Below are positions 8,524 through 17,286 of a DNA stretch of 49,118 bases, piece by piece. Within the stretch, counting starts at the first letter, position 1, and every line of letters starts with the position of its first letter. This stretch comes from Bacillota bacterium (GTDB lineage: Bacteria; Bacillota; Clostridia; Acetivibrionales; DSM-1351): positions 1 to 49,118 of the forward strand of contig JAFABO010000157.1 of the NCBI GenBank assembly GCA_023426005.1, written 5' to 3'. Made by a program: the position numbers and the translations under genes. The notes under the pieces were generated by a model that saw only the letters and a list, made by a program, of their open reading frames with translations, had not been told where the DNA came from and searched no databases.

Positions 8524-10098
8524 TTGAAAAAGAAGAAGACTAAGTTGTTAGCTGCAATGGTTGCAGTCATGATACTGGCTGGCATAATGGCTGGTTGTGG
8601 TAAAGCGGACAGTGAAAGCAGCTCTGAAACCCAAAATTCCGCAGCATCTGTAGAATCCAATCAAAACGCAGCTGCTAAAGGTTTAAAGGAAGTTACTCTC
8701 AGGTTCTATTTCGGCGGTGAAAAGAAATCTGCCGTTGACGAAGTATGGGGTAAAGTAAGTGAGAAGTATAAAAACGAATTGAATGCAAAGTTTGAAATTA
8801 ATTTTATTCCATTTAACGATTATACTGATAAACTTACAGTCATGTCTGCATCCGGAGATAACTACGATATGAATTTCGACGGTAACTGGCTCTCATATGC
8901 AAAAATGATAAATAAAGGTGCATACCTCCCAATTAATGATCTGTTGCCCCAATATGCGCCAAAACTGTATGAAGAATTGAATAAATCAGGTGTATTGGCA
9001 GCAGCTACAGTTGGGGGGAAGATAATGTGCATACCCTGGTCCATGAAAATGAACCAGCAGCATCAATTTCTGGTGTGGCGCTCCGATCTTCTCAAGCAGG
9101 CTGGGTTAAGCTATGAGAAGGATTCAATTAAAACAATTGACGATATGGACAAATTCTTACATGACTGCAAAAAGGCATTCCCTGACATGAAGATCTTCGG
9201 ATGGGATGCCGGAAACAGCGGCCCGGCACTCAGCATACTTATGAACAGGGATGGCTTATACAGTATAGACTATCACAGCTTTGTATTTGACATTAATGAT
9301 CCAAAATGCAGGATGACAGCTGTTGAGCAGACAAATACCTATAAGGAAGCGGCCGGATACGTAAGAAAGTGGATGGATGATGGAATAATTCCAAAGAATC
9401 TGATGGTTGATAAAGAACAGAGCAGTACAGCTTATAGAAACGGAAAATATGTTGCTACGGTCACTACTCATGAATGGGCTAATTGCACCGTACCTTTTGC
9501 TGATAAATCCTGGATACAGGAAAGCAGTAATCTATATCCTGATAAAAAAATTCCTAACCGTTCAGCGCTGGCTAACGTAATGGCTCTTAACAAGAATGCT
9601 GCTAATCCTGAAAGATCGTTGATGTTCCTGGAGTTAATGGGCTTAGATAAAGAATTGTATGATTTGGTTATCTATGGGATCAAAGACAAAACCTATGTCC
9701 TCGATGGCGAAAAAGCTGGAATACCTGAAGGAATGAATCCTCAGACTACAAATTATCTGGATTGGCAGGGTCAGTGGGCGCTATGGAAGCCGCAGTTTAT
9801 GAGACCCACAGATTTATACCCTTCCGGGTTCTGGCAGGAGGAAGCGGAATTTGCAAGTACGCCTTCATGCATACCTAATGTACTTGACGGATTGTTCATA
9901 GACTCAGAGGCCATAAAGAATGAAATTGCCAAGAGAGACCAGGTAGAAAGCGAGCTTGGAAAGATATTGCAGTATGGCATGTCAAAAGACACAGATAAAT
10001 CACTTGAAGAATATATTCAAAAGCAAAAGGATGTCGGTCTTGACAAAATGCTGGCAGAAATCCAGAAGCAGGTAGATAAATTCCTGGCTAACAAGTAA
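8524..10098 (+). CDS. Extracellular solute-binding lipoprotein, LplA-type
   Basis: A 524-residue family 1 solute-binding protein. An N-terminal signal ends in the lipobox GIMAGC, with the lipidated cysteine at residue 25, followed by a Ser/Gln/Asn-rich linker. The mature part shows VTLRFYFGGEKK, NDYTDKLTVMSASGDNYDMN and a Trp-rich ligand region (DWQGQWALWKPQFM). The large size is typical of LplA-like oligosaccharide receptors. The TTG at 8524 follows GGAGAGGG. The 56-base gap to the upstream permease contains the 12-base palindrome CAGCTTAAGCTG and a TATAAT, which may allow separate expression of this abundant component. A strong terminator follows the gene. Confidence 0.93.
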   Translation: MKKKKTKLLAAMVAVMILAGIMAGCGKADSESSSETQNSAASVESNQNAAAKGLKEVTLRFYFGGEKKSAVDEVWGKVSEKYKNELNAKFEINFIPFNDYTDKLTVMSASGDNYDMNFDGNWLSYAKMINKGAYLPINDLLPQYAPKLYEELNKSGVLAAATVGGKIMCIPWSMKMNQQHQFLVWRSDLLKQAGLSYEKDSIKTIDDMDKFLHDCKKAFPDMKIFGWDAGNSGPALSILMNRDGLYSIDYHSFVFDINDPKCRMTAVEQTNTYKEAAGYVRKWMDDGIIPKNLMVDKEQSSTAYRNGKYVATVTTHEWANCTVPFADKSWIQESSNLYPDKKIPNRSALANVMALNKNAANPERSLMFLELMGLDKELYDLVIYGIKDKTYVLDGEKAGIPEGMNPQTTNYLDWQGQWALWKPQFMRPTDLYPSGFWQEEAEFASTPSCIPNVLDGLFIDSEAIKNEIAKRDQVESELGKILQYGMSKDTDKSLEEYIQKQKDVGLDKMLAEIQKQVDKFLANK

Positions 10099-10142
10099 AA
10101 ATACATACAAAAAAAGAGATCCGGTTCCGACGGCAGGTAAAC

Positions 10143-10181
10143 AAAAATAGTCATCTCAAAAAACTTGAGACGACTATTTTT
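10143..10181 (+). terminator. Intrinsic terminator after the LplABC-type operon
   Basis: AAAAATAGTC/GACTATTTTT and TCTCAA/TTGAGA form a 16-pair stem with one A/C mismatch and a five-base loop, and the 3' arm ends in a T-run. It lies 45 bases after the lipoprotein stop codon. The A-run on the left makes it usable in both directions. Confidence 0.88.
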
Positions 10182-10271
10182 GTTTCGTATATTAATATAT
10201 GCTAATATATTTTTATAGAATTACCGTAACTGAAAACTCAGTATATTTTGAATATAATGGAGACCTATCTT

Positions 10272-11435
10272 ATGGATGTTGTAACATATTCTCTGAAGAG
10301 GGACCGGGTATCCTCTGATAAATACTATCTCTCAATAGCGGCTTTTGCCGACAGGGTACTGCGGAGGGGTGAAGAAAAGCTGAAATCCCAGGTAGAATCA
10401 TTTCATACCTGGAGGTATTCGGAGAAACCTTCTTTCTTTGAAGAAGGACTTTTGGAGCTGCTTATTATGGGAGTTTATTGGAATGTATACATGGACGCCT
10501 CGAAGAAATTAAAAGGAGTCCCCGGCAGGCTGCTGATAGAAGTAAATGCCTGGAGGGACGGGACGGACCGCTTCAAACTTACTTTAAATAAACTTAAGGG
10601 GCTTCTGACCACCCTTTTCATTTCAAAAAAATCATACGAAAAAACTGCTATAGAAACAAATACAGTAAATCTTGAGAAGCTGCTGGTATTTCTCAGAGCA
10701 ACGGGAGAATTCAAGCAGGAGGTAAAACGGCTGGAAGCCTGGCAGGAATATTTAAAGCAGCTCAATGAAAAAGAAGCGGCGCATATCATAGCATCAGCCG
10801 CCGCCTTTGCAGAATGGTTCGGGAGGGAAAGCAGGGAAGCACTGGGTGTGTACACTGCCCGGGTTCAGGATTTTATCAGCTGCAAATGGCGGGGTCACCG
10901 CTGGAAAGAGGATTATATATTCTGCGGAAGCCCGGATGTGGAATACCATTTGAATATGGTGGGGGCCGAGATAATGAACAGAATATACCATGCCGGCTTT
11001 ATGGGAAGGAAAGAGAAGGTATTGCTGCTGCCCCATTGTATGACAAAGCCCTCGGCCGGAAAATGCCAGGCCAGGTCCACAGGCAGAGGCTACATTTGCA
11101 CAGGCTGTTCGGCTGACTGTCAGGTAAACAGTCTGACCGGGCTGGGCAAAAGGGAAAATTTCCAGGTAAGAATAGTACCGCATGAATCTTCCATTGCTTC
11201 TACAAAAACCGACGAGTCGCTGTTTCCCCAAAATGCCGGTGTTATAGGTGTATCCTGTGTGTTGAACCTGATTTCCGGCGGCTGGATGCTGGTGGAAAAA
11301 GGAGTTGCCCCCCAGTGCGTCCTTTTGGACTACTGCGGTTGTAAAAACCACTGGCATGAGGAAGGGATCTCTACGGCTCTTAATGAAAAGCAGCTGATGA
11401 AAATACTTGAAAACCAAAATTATCTGCATCTATAA
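10272..11435 (+). CDS. DUF116 family cysteine-rich protein
   Basis: A 387-residue protein. The C-terminal half carries the DUF116 signature: LLLPHCMTKPSAGKCQA, then CTGCSADCQVNSL, the conserved GVIGVSCVLNLISGGWMLVE and VLLDYCGCKNHW. At least nine cysteines sit in short CxxC/CxC arrangements, which suggests an iron-sulfur or zinc site. The N-terminal ~200 residues are helical and less conserved. I start it at the ATG at 10272, eight bases after GGAGA; upstream in-frame TTG (10248) and ATG (10257) lack a ribosome site. Function is unknown. It precedes a lipid kinase by 63 bases and may share a transcript with it. Confidence 0.82.
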   Translation: MDVVTYSLKRDRVSSDKYYLSIAAFADRVLRRGEEKLKSQVESFHTWRYSEKPSFFEEGLLELLIMGVYWNVYMDASKKLKGVPGRLLIEVNAWRDGTDRFKLTLNKLKGLLTTLFISKKSYEKTAIETNTVNLEKLLVFLRATGEFKQEVKRLEAWQEYLKQLNEKEAAHIIASAAAFAEWFGRESREALGVYTARVQDFISCKWRGHRWKEDYIFCGSPDVEYHLNMVGAEIMNRIYHAGFMGRKEKVLLLPHCMTKPSAGKCQARSTGRGYICTGCSADCQVNSLTGLGKRENFQVRIVPHESSIASTKTDESLFPQNAGVIGVSCVLNLISGGWMLVEKGVAPQCVLLDYCGCKNHWHEEGISTALNEKQLMKILENQNYLHL

Positions 11436-11498
11436 GTATAAAATGAATTATGATAAAATATAAAACATGGCAGTCAGGCACAATTTTTTGGGGGTCTC

Positions 11499-12389
11499 AT
11501 GAAACACATCTTTATTATTAATCCCGCAGCGGGAAAAGGCAGATCAATGGAACTGATTCCATTCATACAGGAATGCTTTAAAGAGAAGGAAAATGAAGAG
11601 TTTATTATAGAGGTAACAAAATATCCCGGACATGCTGCCGAAATTGCCAGAGAGCATTCAAGCGCAGGTGATTGCAGGGTGTACTCCATCGGCGGAGACG
11701 GAACGGTGAATGAGATAGTAAACGGTATAGCGGGAACTTCGGCTTCACTTGGGGTAATACCCACCGGCTCCGGAAATGATTTTATACGCAGCCTGCACTC
11801 TGAAACCGATGTAAAAACCATAATAACCGGAACTATAAATGGAATAGAGAAAAATATCGATCTGGCCAGGGTAAATGATAAATACTTCGTAAATATATCC
11901 TCCATAGGTTTTGATGCCAACGTGGTGTACAATGCCATAATGTTCAAGAAAAAGCCCGGAATAACAGGGAGCATGGCCTATCTGCTTTCAATCGTATACA
12001 CCGTCTTTAAGCACAAGATCTGCACTGTAAAGGTAGACATAGACGGTGAAAAAATAAACATGAAAGCACTTTTAGTGGCAGTTGCCAACGGCAAATACTA
12101 CGGCGGAGGAATAATTCCAGCACCCCGGGCAGAACTTGATGACGGGCTGCTGGATATATGTCTTGTCAGTGAAGTGAGCCGTTTAAAAATACTCAATCTT
12201 TTTCCAAAGTATATGAAGGGGCAGCATAGTGTGATCAGACAGGTAAGCTTCAGAAGGGGTAAGAGGGTCAAAATTGAGAGTGAAGAGGAGCTCTGCCTGA
12301 ACATCGACGGAGAGATAGTTTCTGCCAAAATAATAGATTTTGAAATAATAAAGGCAGGAATCAAGGTTGTCCAACCTGCCCCACTTTAA
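11499..12389 (+). CDS. YegS/BmrU-family lipid (diacylglycerol-type) kinase
   Basis: A 296-residue member of the diacylglycerol/lipid kinase superfamily, phosphorylating a membrane lipid hydroxyl from ATP. MKHIFIINPAAGKGR is the N-terminal nucleotide-site motif, IGGDGTVNEIVNG the catalytic loop and IPTGSGNDF the following glycine motif. ANGKYYGGGIIPAPRAELDD is the typical C-terminal domain signature. Length is normal. It starts with ATG after GGGGGTCTC. sbcD follows 15 bases after its stop, so they probably share a transcript, although no functional link is evident. DgkB and YegS cannot be separated from sequence alone. Confidence 0.92.
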   Translation: MKHIFIINPAAGKGRSMELIPFIQECFKEKENEEFIIEVTKYPGHAAEIAREHSSAGDCRVYSIGGDGTVNEIVNGIAGTSASLGVIPTGSGNDFIRSLHSETDVKTIITGTINGIEKNIDLARVNDKYFVNISSIGFDANVVYNAIMFKKKPGITGSMAYLLSIVYTVFKHKICTVKVDIDGEKINMKALLVAVANGKYYGGGIIPAPRAELDDGLLDICLVSEVSRLKILNLFPKYMKGQHSVIRQVSFRRGKRVKIESEEELCLNIDGEIVSAKIIDFEIIKAGIKVVQPAPL

Positions 12390-12404
12390 GATGCGGAGGT
12401 TAGT

Positions 12405-13607
12405 ATGAAAATAATACATACGGGAGACTGGCATATCGGAAAAATTGTAAATGAGTTCAGTATGCTGGAGGAACAAAAGTATATATTGGATCGGCTTATT
12501 TCTGTTGTTGAAGCGGAAAAGCCCGACGCACTGATCCTGGCTGGTGATATATTCGACAGGAGCATTCCCCCTGTAGAGGCGGTTGAACTGGTGGATGAAG
12601 TATTCAGTAAGCTGCTGCTGGAATTGCAGGTACCTGTTCTGGCAATAGCCGGAAATCACGACAGTGCCGAGCGCCTGTCCTTTGCAAGCAGGATTCTGAC
12701 AAACAATGGTCTTCACATTGCCGGCATGTTCGACGGAAATGTCCCCTGCATATCCCTGGAGGACAAAACAGGACCGGTTAACTTTTATCTCCTGCCTTAC
12801 ACCGATCCCAGAAATATCCGCCATATTTATGATGATAATCAGATTTCTACACATGATGATGCCATGAAGAAAGTCATGGATAAAATCGAACATGTCTTTA
12901 ATTCCAGTGAAAGGAATATCATGGTGACCCATGGTTATATTACTCAAATGGGCAGACCGGCAGAGTACACAAGCGAGTCCGAGCGGCCTCTGAGTATCGG
13001 CGGTACCGAATTTGTAAATTCGGATTATTTCGGCATGTTTGACTATACGGCGCTGGGACATCTGCATGCCCCTCAGAAGGCCGGTTACGACAATGTCAGA
13101 TACTCCGGCTCCCTGCTGAAATACTCCTTTTCGGAGGTTAATCAAAAAAAAGGTATTACAATAGTCGAATTGGATGAAAAGGGGAACGCAATTCACAGGC
13201 ATATAGACCTTATTCCCAGAAGGGATATGAGGATTATAAAGGGACCTGTAAATGAGCTGATCAGCCCTGAAGTCTACAAGAGCGCCAATACCGAAGATTA
13301 TATTTATGCCGTACTGACCGACAGGGGCGAGCTGATAGACCCAATCTCCAGGCTGAGAGCGGTTTACCCCAATATCATGGGGCTTTCAAGGGAAAGCGGG
13401 AGCCGGAAGGAAGGCTCTAAAACCTCTGCCTCACAAGGGTATAAATCAAAAACCAAGCTTGAGCTTTTCAGAGAGTTTTATGATTCCATTCAGGGAGAGC
13501 CCCTTGGTGAAGAAGCTGAAGCGGTTATGGCAAAAATAATCGGAGAAGTTGAGAAGGAGGGAACATATAACATTTTGGGGGCCGCAAATGTGGCTCATGG
13601 AAGCTAG
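12405..13607 (+). CDS. sbcD: Nuclease SbcCD subunit D (Mre11-like)
   Basis: A 400-residue metallophosphoesterase, the nuclease subunit of SbcCD (bacterial Mre11-Rad50), which opens hairpins and processes protein-blocked DNA ends. All phosphoesterase motifs are visible: HTGDWHIGK, LAGDIFDRSIPPVEA, AIAGNHDSAERL, VTHGY and LGHLHAPQ. The C-terminal part is the capping and SbcC-binding region. The start follows GGAGG by five bases. sbcC follows with 60 bases between the stop and its chosen start. The pairing is the universal sbcDC order. Confidence 0.96.
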   Translation: MKIIHTGDWHIGKIVNEFSMLEEQKYILDRLISVVEAEKPDALILAGDIFDRSIPPVEAVELVDEVFSKLLLELQVPVLAIAGNHDSAERLSFASRILTNNGLHIAGMFDGNVPCISLEDKTGPVNFYLLPYTDPRNIRHIYDDNQISTHDDAMKKVMDKIEHVFNSSERNIMVTHGYITQMGRPAEYTSESERPLSIGGTEFVNSDYFGMFDYTALGHLHAPQKAGYDNVRYSGSLLKYSFSEVNQKKGITIVELDEKGNAIHRHIDLIPRRDMRIIKGPVNELISPEVYKSANTEDYIYAVLTDRGELIDPISRLRAVYPNIMGLSRESGSRKEGSKTSASQGYKSKTKLELFREFYDSIQGEPLGEEAEAVMAKIIGEVEKEGTYNILGAANVAHGS

Positions 13608-13667
13608 CTTGAAAGACTTCACTTGCGTTCGTCTTCCAAGCAAACCTGTGAATTTATGGAGGTTAAT

Positions 13668-16600
13668 ATGAGACCGTTAAAACTGACCATAAGTGCCTTT
13701 GGCCCCTATGCCGGAGAGCAGTATATTGATTTCACCAGGCTTAATGAACAGATATTTGTTATTTCAGGGCCAACAGGTGCGGGTAAGACAACTATCTTCG
13801 ATGCCATCAGCTTTGCACTTTTCGGGGAAGCTTCAGGCAGCAGCCGTGACAGGGATGGCCTGAGAAGCGATTTTGCCCTGCCTGAAACAGAGACATACAT
13901 AGAACTGGAGTTCGAGCTTAGGGGGAAAAACTACAAAATCAGAAGATCACCACAGCAGGAGCAAAAAAAGTTGAGGGGTGAAGGATATACCTTAAGGAAC
14001 GCCGATGCGGAACTCCTTCTGCCCGACGGCACACTCGTGACTAAAATAGTGAACGTTGATGAGAAGATAAATGAACTGCTGGGTATAAATAAAGCACAGT
14101 TCAAGCAGATCGTGATGCTGCCCCAGGGTGAGTTCAGAAAACTGCTTGAGGCCGACAGCAGTGAGCGGGAACTGATTTTCAGAAAAATATTCGGAACGGA
14201 AGGTTTTGCAGAAATCCAGAGAAGGCTGGATGATGAAAGCAGGGAGCTTTACAAATCTGTTCACGACATAAAGACCCGGATCGACACGCATATTAAGCAT
14301 GCAGATGCGGGTGAGAACCCAGAGCTGGAGGAACTGAGGGCTGCTAAAAATATAAATGTGGTGCTTTTCATACAAAAGCTCAGAGAAACCGCCGGCCATG
14401 ACCGCATCATGTTAGAGGCTCTGAATTTCCAGCTTCAGCTTCTTGCCAAAAAGCAGGGGAGTGTAAAGGAAGAGATAGCAAGATGTACCGAAATCAATAA
14501 AAAGCTTGCAAACAAAGAACAGCTGGAGGCCGAATATAATACTGCCATGAGCAGGCTTGGAGAATTCAGGGAAAAGGAAATAAATCTGGAGCTATCCCGA
14601 AAAGCTTTGCCCATAGCCGAGGTTGACGGACAGTTAAAGAAAGCGGAGCAGAGCATACTGCTCAAAACCGGCCAGCTTGAGCAGGCAAAGCAAAAGGTTC
14701 AGAGCTGTGCCGGTGAGTTTGAAGCGGCCCGGCAGCAGTTTCACGCTCAAAAGGAAAAAGAGCCTGTCAGGAAGAAGTATGAAATTGAATTGACTTTACT
14801 CAATAATATGCTTCCCAGGGTCATGCAGTACGAAAAAAGTGTAAAAACCCTGGAAGCTGCCACCCGGAAAGACAGTGAAATAAAACAGGAGCTGGACAGG
14901 ACCCAGTCCCTGCTTGAACGTGCCAGAACCAGTTACAGGGAGCAGGAAGAAAAGCTGAGAGGCCTATATGCGGCTGAAACGGAAAGTATCCGTCTGGACG
15001 GGGAAATATCAGCTAATAAAAAGCTGCTGGTTGAGCTGGACAGCATAAAAAAGCTTATTGAAGCCCACTTTGAGCAAAACAGCTTATATGATTCGGAAAG
15101 ACTGTCCTTTGAGGGCTTTGATCTGGAATATGTCAGCTTCAGAAACAGGCTGGAGCAGGAAGAGGACAATTATTTACGCGGACAGGCGGGGCTGATGGCA
15201 AAAACACTAAAGAACAATTGTCCCTGTCCCGTTTGCGGCTCCACCGAGCACCCCGCACCGGCTGTCCTGCCGGCAGATATAACGGATCAGGAGCAGCTTA
15301 AAGGTTTGAAGCAGCAGTTTATGGTACTTAGCGAGCAGAGGACAGAGAAATTAAAAAGACTGTCTGAACTGAACGGAAATCTTGAAAGCAAAAAGCTTGA
15401 AATAATGAACAGGCTTTCGGCTCTGGAAGAAGAGATTTTACCCCCAACGGAATTTGAGGCTGCCGGTCAGGCTGATACAGGTTTGCTACTGCACCAAATG
15501 GAAAAAATCAGGGAGCAGATTAACAGAAAGGGAACTGCATTAAAGGCAGAAACCCTGGCACTTAAGGACTTGTTTAAAGTTAAAAGTGAGTTTGTGGGGA
15601 ACAAGGCCCTCTTTGAAAATACATATAAGGAAACAGCCGAAGGCATTACAAAGCTTGAGCAGGCTTTGAAGGCGCTGGACAGGCATAGAACCGCTATTGC
15701 GGAGGAAGTAGCCCGTGCCCGGACGGCAGTTGCCGCCATAGAGCAGGAAGTGCCAGCGGACATGCGAGCCATATCGAAGCTTAATGCGGCGGCAGAAGCT
15801 GCAAAGGGCGCTGTAGCAGAACTGGAGGCAAGCCTCGCAAATGCCGAGCGCACTCAGGAACAGACCAGACAGGCCTTGAGCAATGCCGAAAGGGAGCTTG
15901 CGGTAACCGCCACCTCTCTGAAAGAGAGTGTGAAGGAAAGAGACAGTCTGGAGGAGCTGCTGGAGGAAAAGCTCAAGGCTGCGGATTTTAAGGACTATTC
16001 ACATTATGCTTCAATGAAAAAAACTCAGGAGGAATTGACCTTTTTACAGGAGGATATCAACAGCTATTATCAAAAGCTCAAGTCATATAAGGATATGCTG
16101 GAGCATCTCAAGGAAGAAACCAAAAATATGAGTATTCAGGACGTGGGAATTCTGGAACAGGACTATCAAAAGCTGCTGAAAGACCAGAATGCGCTTCAGG
16201 AAAAACTGAATATAGTGTTTTCAAGATGTTCCAATAATGTTAAAACCCTTGAACAGCTTGAAAAAATTATGGACAGCCTTCAGGAACTTGAAAAAAAATA
16301 CAACATTATAGGAGAGCTTTCAAGAATAGCTAAGGGGGATAATCCTCAGAGACTAACCTTTGAAAGGTATGTGCTTGCGGCATATTTTGATGAGATAATC
16401 ACTGCTGCCAACCTTCGCCTGGAGAAAATGACGGGTTCAAGATATTTGCTCCAGAGAAAAGAGGATAAAAGCAAGGGCCGTGCCCAGCAGGGACTTGAGC
16501 TGGAGGTATTCGACAACTACACCGGCAAGTCAAGGCACGTAAAGACATTGTCGGGAGGTGAGGGTTTCAAGGCTTCACTGGCCCTGGCGCTGGGGTTGGC

Positions 16601-16838
16601 CGATGTCGTCCAGTCCTATTCGGGAGGTATAAGCTTGGACACACTGTTTGTGGACGAAGGGTTTGGTTCACTGGACCCCGAGTCACTGGACAGCGCCATA
16701 CAATGTCTGGTGGATATACAGAAAACGGGAAGACTGGTCGGTGTAATATCCCATGTAATTGAGTTAAAGGAGAGAATAAAGTCGGTTCTTGAGATAGTTT
16801 CAAAGAAAGAAGGGAGTTTTGCCAGTTTTCACATATAA
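13668..16838 (+). CDS. sbcC: Nuclease SbcCD subunit C (Rad50-like ATPase)
   Basis: A 1056-residue SMC-like ATPase, partner of SbcD. The N-terminal Walker A is SGPTGAGKTTIFDAI with the Q-loop at IVMLPQGEFRKLLEAD. Two long coiled coils (about residues 180-500 and 540-880) flank the zinc hook CPVC at residues 520-523. The C-terminal lobe has the ABC signature TLSGGEGFKASLALALG, Walker B TLFVDEGFGSLD and the H-loop VISHV. The ATG at 13668 lies five bases after GGAGG; the upstream in-frame TTG has no ribosome site. Length is normal for Firmicutes. Confidence 0.96.
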   Translation: MRPLKLTISAFGPYAGEQYIDFTRLNEQIFVISGPTGAGKTTIFDAISFALFGEASGSSRDRDGLRSDFALPETETYIELEFELRGKNYKIRRSPQQEQKKLRGEGYTLRNADAELLLPDGTLVTKIVNVDEKINELLGINKAQFKQIVMLPQGEFRKLLEADSSERELIFRKIFGTEGFAEIQRRLDDESRELYKSVHDIKTRIDTHIKHADAGENPELEELRAAKNINVVLFIQKLRETAGHDRIMLEALNFQLQLLAKKQGSVKEEIARCTEINKKLANKEQLEAEYNTAMSRLGEFREKEINLELSRKALPIAEVDGQLKKAEQSILLKTGQLEQAKQKVQSCAGEFEAARQQFHAQKEKEPVRKKYEIELTLLNNMLPRVMQYEKSVKTLEAATRKDSEIKQELDRTQSLLERARTSYREQEEKLRGLYAAETESIRLDGEISANKKLLVELDSIKKLIEAHFEQNSLYDSERLSFEGFDLEYVSFRNRLEQEEDNYLRGQAGLMAKTLKNNCPCPVCGSTEHPAPAVLPADITDQEQLKGLKQQFMVLSEQRTEKLKRLSELNGNLESKKLEIMNRLSALEEEILPPTEFEAAGQADTGLLLHQMEKIREQINRKGTALKAETLALKDLFKVKSEFVGNKALFENTYKETAEGITKLEQALKALDRHRTAIAEEVARARTAVAAIEQEVPADMRAISKLNAAAEAAKGAVAELEASLANAERTQEQTRQALSNAERELAVTATSLKESVKERDSLEELLEEKLKAADFKDYSHYASMKKTQEELTFLQEDINSYYQKLKSYKDMLEHLKEETKNMSIQDVGILEQDYQKLLKDQNALQEKLNIVFSRCSNNVKTLEQLEKIMDSLQELEKKYNIIGELSRIAKGDNPQRLTFERYVLAAYFDEIITAANLRLEKMTGSRYLLQRKEDKSKGRAQQGLELEVFDNYTGKSRHVKTLSGGEGFKASLALALGLADVVQSYSGGISLDTLFVDEGFGSLDPESLDSAIQCLVDIQKTGRLVGVISHVIELKERIKSVLEIVSKKEGSFASFHI

Positions 16839-16848
16839 TAAGTATAAT

Positions 16849-16878
16849 TTGACTTTAGTTATTTTATTAGGATATAAT
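16849..16878 (+). promoter_or_regulatory. Sigma-A promoter of the cobalamin operon
   Basis: TTGACT (16849-16854), 18 bases, TATAAT (16873-16878). It begins ten bases after the sbcC stop and lies directly upstream of the riboswitch, leaving about 20 bases between transcript start and the aptamer P1 stem. Confidence 0.78.
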
Positions 16879-16903
16879 TGGCTTAGTAAATTTAATAATT
16901 TAA

Positions 16904-17100
16904 ATATTGGCTGCTTAAGGAATTAAGCACTAAGAGGGAAGCCGGGTGAAAATCCCGTACAGTCCTGCTGCCGTGATGACGGAGGAGGTTCTCAGGAAGC
17001 TTTGTATTTTAAAGATATGAAGCTTCTAACTGCCACTGGGCAATCTGCCTGGGAAGGTGAGAACCAACAAAGATGTCTTAGTCGGAAGACCTGCCAGTAT
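16904..17100 (+). ncRNA. Cobalamin riboswitch aptamer
   Basis: The class-defining core is present: GGGAAGCCGGGTGAAAATCC (16935-16954), then the CAGTCCTGCTGCCGTGATG segment from about 16960, a variable arm, TGCCACTGGG, and the B12 box AGTCGGAAGACCTGCC (17080-17095). P1 closes with ATATTGGC (16904-16911) pairing to GCCAGTAT (17093-17100), with one G-U. It binds adenosylcobalamin-type corrinoids and lies in the leader of the cobalt transport and B12 synthesis genes. With the distal terminator at 17211-17252 it should switch transcription off when corrinoid is plentiful. Confidence 0.97.
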
Positions 17101-17210
17101 TATCTGCAAATGCCAATTGCGGAGTGCTATGACTTCACAGAGTATGAAGTGTGTAGTTTGTCAGAGAGATGGAATACCATAATATATAATTATGCTATTT
17201 TTCTTTTTAC

Positions 17211-17252
17211 AAATAAAACCTTTTTCTTAGAACATAGAGGTTTTATTTTTTT
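17211..17252 (+). terminator. Riboswitch-linked intrinsic terminator before cbiM
   Basis: AAATAAAACCT (17211-17221) pairs perfectly with AGGTTTTATTT (17238-17248), followed by an unbroken T-run to 17252. It stands 34 bases before the cbiM start and 110 bases after the aptamer. A small hairpin, ACTTCA/TGAAGT (17132-17150), lies between and may be part of the expression platform. I could not find an obvious antiterminator pairing by eye. Confidence 0.85.
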
Positions 17253-17286
17253 GGCAAATATTATTAAATCATAGGGGGTTTTAAAA

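Noticed and set aside
10230..10258. TATAAT at 10253-10258 as a promoter for the DUF116 gene
   Set aside because: The implied transcript start would fall after the ribosome site of the chosen ATG, and the -35 match is poor.
10794..11429. A 211-codon minus-strand frame opposite the DUF116 gene
   Set aside because: It mirrors the conserved cysteine-rich coding region and has no recognisable domain.
12183..13202. A 339-codon minus-strand frame opposite the lipid kinase and sbcD
   Set aside because: Both genes on the plus strand have complete family motifs; the antisense frame shows no domain and no ribosome site.
17002..17274. A 90-codon plus-strand frame before cbiM
   Set aside because: It lies inside the cobalamin riboswitch and its terminator, has no ribosome site and no protein-like pattern.
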